NCBI GenBank assembly: GCA_964644025.1
Contig: CAZXVW010000191.1
Location: 1 to 8,153, forward strand
Origin: CAZXVW01 sp964644025
GTDB lineage: Bacteria; Acidobacteriota; Terriglobia; Bryobacterales; Bryobacteraceae
Direction of reading: 5' to 3'
DNA length: 8,153 bases
Shown here: in pieces, positions 6,831 through 8,153 of the stretch
How the letters are laid out: every line of letters begins with the position of its first letter
Position numbering within the stretch: position 1 is the first letter of the stretch
Notes under the pieces: generated by a model
Seen by the model: the letters and a program-made list of their open reading frames with translations, nothing else
Databases searched by the model: none
What the model was told of the DNA's origin: nothing
Position numbers and translations under genes: made by a program

Positions 6831-7193
6831 AGGCGGGCGGGCCGCTGCGGGATGGGCAGTTCGTCCTGAGGTTGAAGAAAACTCGAGTGAGCCTTTTTCG
6901 GGGTTCCAGCGGAGCGCGCCACTGAACTCCAAGCCAACCAATTGTTTCAATCCACTGCGCTGGACGCTGCGAACCGAACCGGAACCCTGAACTCCAAGGC
7001 TGCGAATGGTGAACTGAACATAGCTGCGCAAAGGAATCGGCTCATCGAGGACCAGGCCAAGACCGTGCTGGGAGATGTCGACGCAGCGACCGCGGCAGAC
7101 ACACGGCGTACCGTGCTGGTCCTGCCACAAGATTTCGACAGGGGCATTCAGGGAATCCCGCAGAGAGCGCCGCAATGGTTGACCCTTCTTCAC
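6816..7193 (-). CDS. Single-domain PilZ protein, likely c-di-GMP receptor (GTG start)
   Basis: A 125-residue protein that is almost entirely one PilZ domain, the bacterial receptor domain for cyclic di-GMP. Both ligand motifs are present: RxxxR as R8-R-S-L-R12 and DxSxxG as D39-I-S-Q-H-G44. The segment VGLEFSG (86-92) is the usual late strand. The start is GTG at 7193: a perfect GGAGG lies five bases upstream and no ATG follows in the domain. The open frame continues upstream through the region opposite the Spy-like gene, but that part is low-complexity antisense sequence and is not included. Residues 93-125 form a likely disordered, basic tail. With no output domain it probably acts by binding a partner, for example in motility, pili or exopolysaccharide control; that is family knowledge, not something shown here. 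It is divergent from the Spy-like gene. Confidence 0.85.
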   Translation of the reverse strand: MKKGQPLRRSLRDSLNAPVEILWQDQHGTPCVCRGRCVDISQHGLGLVLDEPIPLRSYVQFTIRSLGVQGSGSVRSVQRSGLKQLVGLEFSGALRWNPEKGSLEFSSTSGRTAHPAAARPPSRKI

Positions 7194-7198
7194 CGGAG

Positions 7199-7203
7199 CC
7201 TCC
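7199..7203 (-). promoter_or_regulatory. Ribosome binding site that decides the GTG start of the PilZ gene
   Basis: GGAGG on the minus strand is five bases before the GTG at 7193. It is the main reason for choosing this start over the much longer open frame. Confidence 0.75.
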
Positions 7204-7339
7204 CTATTGTTGATCGGCTGAAACGGCCAGGAACTTGAGGGGAAAAGCCCGGCGGAGCAAGGGAAACGGAGGCCGTGGTAATCCGCCCGGGCCAGAAATC
7301 CGTCTAAGCGAGTGAGAGGCAGAGAAAGGCATCGCCTCG

Positions 7340-7357
7340 GCCGCTTGCGCAAGCGGC
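7340..7357. promoter_or_regulatory. 18-base perfect palindrome in the leader of the Spy-like gene
   Basis: GCCGCTTGCGCAAGCGGC is a perfect 9+9 palindrome ending 32 bases before the ATG at 7390. Flanking TCGCC (7332-7336) and GGCGA (7358-7362) could add five more pairs with a three-base bulge. It could be a binding site for a dimeric regulator, or a hairpin in the mRNA leader. No T-run follows, so it is not an intrinsic terminator. The 196-base divergent gap (7194-7389) has GGAACTT at 7232-7238, like an ECF-type -35, but I see no matching -10, so no promoter is called. Confidence 0.5.
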
Positions 7358-7377
7358 GGCGACGAGAACAGATCTGG

Positions 7378-7383
7378 AAGGAG
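7378..7383 (+). promoter_or_regulatory. Ribosome binding site of the Spy-like gene
   Basis: AAGGAG lies six bases before the ATG at 7390. It supports this start over an in-frame ATG at 7312, which would put 26 mostly Arg-rich residues ahead of the signal peptide. Confidence 0.8.
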
Positions 7384-7389
7384 AGACCG

Positions 7390-7965
7390 ATGAAACGAAC
7401 CATGTTATCCCTGTTTATCTTCGCGGCAATGGCCGTCGCACAAACGGGATCCGCCCCCGGCCAGCCACCGCAGGGACGCCAGGGGCCCAGGCTGGAGGCC
7501 GTCAAGCAAGCGCTGCAATTGACCGATGAGCAAATCAACCGGCTGCGGGAGATCCGGAAGGCCGAGTTCGAAGCTGTCCGGCCAATTGGGCAGCAGATGC
7601 GGGAGAAGGGACAGCTTCTCCGGGAGAATATCCAGGCGGGCGCGCCAGCGGCCGAGGTAGGCCAGATCGTGCTGGAGCTGGAAGGGCTGAAGACGCAGCT
7701 CAGGCAGATCCATGAGAACTCGCAAAACGAGGCGATCGGAGTGCTGGATGCGAGCCAACAAGAGCTGCTGGAAAAGCTGAAGGAAGCCATCCGGCTGCAG
7801 GCGGCCATTGGCCACGCCCGAGCACTGGGCTTGCTCGGAGGCGGCCCGCAAAGGCCCTCAATGGCTCCCATGGGGCCGGGCGGGCCCGGCGGCGCCCGGT
7901 TACCGCAGGGCTGGATGGCCCCCCGCGGACGGCGCGGGCCGGGCGGTCCCCCTCCCATGAAATGA
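7390..7965 (+). CDS. Spy/CpxP-like exported protein (LTxxQ motif)
   Basis: A 191-residue protein. Residues 1-17 (MKR, then a hydrophobic core, then AVA) form a signal peptide with likely cleavage before Q18, so the mature protein should be periplasmic. Residues about 34-140 are helical and rich in Glu, Gln, Arg and Leu. LTDEQ at 44-48 matches the LTxxQ motif of the Spy/CpxP/CnrX-like group, and LDASQ at 119-123 is a weaker second copy. Known members are envelope-stress chaperones or metal-sensing adaptors; a chaperone-like role is inferred. Residues 150-191 form a Gly/Pro/Met/Arg-rich tail with repeated GPGG, not part of the core family and probably disordered. The gene stands alone between the PilZ gene and its own terminator. 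A leader palindrome hints at regulation. Confidence 0.85.
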   Translation: MKRTMLSLFIFAAMAVAQTGSAPGQPPQGRQGPRLEAVKQALQLTDEQINRLREIRKAEFEAVRPIGQQMREKGQLLRENIQAGAPAAEVGQIVLELEGLKTQLRQIHENSQNEAIGVLDASQQELLEKLKEAIRLQAAIGHARALGLLGGGPQRPSMAPMGPGGPGGARLPQGWMAPRGRRGPGGPPPMK

Positions 7966-7989
7966 CGATTGGCAGTATTTGAACGGAGG

Positions 7990-8025
7990 CCGGGAGGCGG
8001 CTGGCGGCCGTCTCCCGGATTTTTT
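7990..8025 (+). terminator. Intrinsic terminator of the Spy-like gene
   Basis: A 12-bp stem (CCGGGAGGCGGC pairing with GCCGTCTCCCGG, one G-T wobble) with a five-base loop is followed by A and six T. It starts 25 bases after the stop at 7963-7965. This is a strong rho-independent terminator on the plus strand. Confidence 0.9.
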
Positions 8026-8075
8026 GCCGTTGACCGGGGCGCGGACGTGGTCCGAGGAAGGCAGAAGAGAGAAAG

Positions 8076-8101
8076 AAGCCCGGTGCTGGGCCACCGGGCT
8101 T
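8076..8101 (-). terminator. Hairpin, probable minus-strand terminator
   Basis: A perfect 10-bp stem (AAGCCCGGTG with CACCGGGCTT) encloses a six-base loop, CTGGGC on the plus strand. On the minus strand it is followed by a pyrimidine-rich CTTTCTCTCTTC stretch with interrupted T runs. On the plus strand no T-run follows. It directly follows the stop of the putative minus-strand gene at the right edge, so it would terminate that gene. Confidence 0.55.
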
Positions 8102-8153
8102 CACTCAGAGGGGCTGGCGACGAGCTGGGCCTCGTCGCCGGGGATGCTATAAG
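8101..8153 (-). CDS. 3' end of a gene running in from the right (partial)
   Basis: On the minus strand one frame gives YSIPGDEAQLVASPSE followed by TGA at 8101-8103. The stop sits at the edge of a terminator-like hairpin, which is the expected arrangement for a gene end. Only 16 complete codons are visible, so no family can be named and the reading rests mainly on the hairpin position. Confidence 0.4.
   Translation of the reverse strand, partial: YSIPGDEAQLVASPSE
8116..8139. other. Second hairpin with the same CTGGGC loop
   Basis: A perfect 9-bp inverted repeat (GGCGACGAG with CTCGTCGCC) encloses the loop CTGGGC, identical to the loop of the neighbouring hairpin at 8076-8101. It lies within the putative partial gene at the right edge. 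Its role is unknown. Confidence 0.45.

Noticed and set aside
6922..6998. 12-base direct repeat CTGAACTCCAAG inside the PilZ gene
   Set aside because: The two copies are read in different frames and lie in ordinary coding sequence; most likely chance.
7232..7310. ECF sigma-type promoter (GGAACTT, and CGTCTAA near 7300)
   Set aside because: The two elements are too far apart to form one promoter, and neither has a good partner at the right spacing.
7194..7958. Upstream extension of the PilZ frame
   Set aside because: It is antisense to the Spy-like gene and low complexity; the GTG at 7193 has an ideal GGAGG.

Overview
The window is high-GC bacterial DNA with closely packed genes on both strands. 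The mix of genes fits an Acidobacteriota-type genome, perhaps near Solibacter/Bryobacter: an AGE-family epimerase beside a PIG-L deacetylase, a lone PilZ protein, a Spy/CpxP-like exported protein, and a large Pro/Ala-rich membrane protein. That placement is inferred from gene content and style. No rRNA, tRNA, CRISPR array, transposase or phage gene is visible.

Layout, left to right. Positions 1-225 hold no convincing gene, only a short repeat-like stretch. A long minus-strand gene (226-2133) encodes a membrane-anchored protein with an N-terminal MPN/JAMM-like domain whose catalytic histidines are replaced. Divergent from it across 55 bases is a plus-strand pair: an N-acylglucosamine 2-epimerase family protein (2189-3397) and a PIG-L type deacetylase. 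The deacetylase starts at a GTG overlapping the epimerase stop (3394-4212). Convergent with this pair is a minus-strand pair: a DUF72 protein (5420-6364), then a COG4637-like predicted ATPase (4219-5370) with an altered Walker A motif. A good sigma70-like promoter lies upstream of the DUF72 gene.

Next are a small unknown plus-strand gene (6549-6830), perhaps preceded by a seven-codon leader ORF, and a convergent PilZ-domain gene with both c-di-GMP-binding motifs (6816-7193, GTG start). Divergent from PilZ, a leader containing an 18-base perfect palindrome precedes a Spy/CpxP-like periplasmic protein gene (7390-7965), which ends at a strong intrinsic terminator. The right edge appears to carry the last codons of a minus-strand gene and two hairpins with the same six-base loop.

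The best functional link is the epimerase/deacetylase pair, which probably acts on amino sugars or N-acylated glycosides. The DUF72/ATPase pair is probably co-transcribed, but its purpose is unknown. I see no clear new defence or mobile system. The less ordinary items are the two proteins with altered catalytic motifs and several RNA- or DNA-level palindromes.
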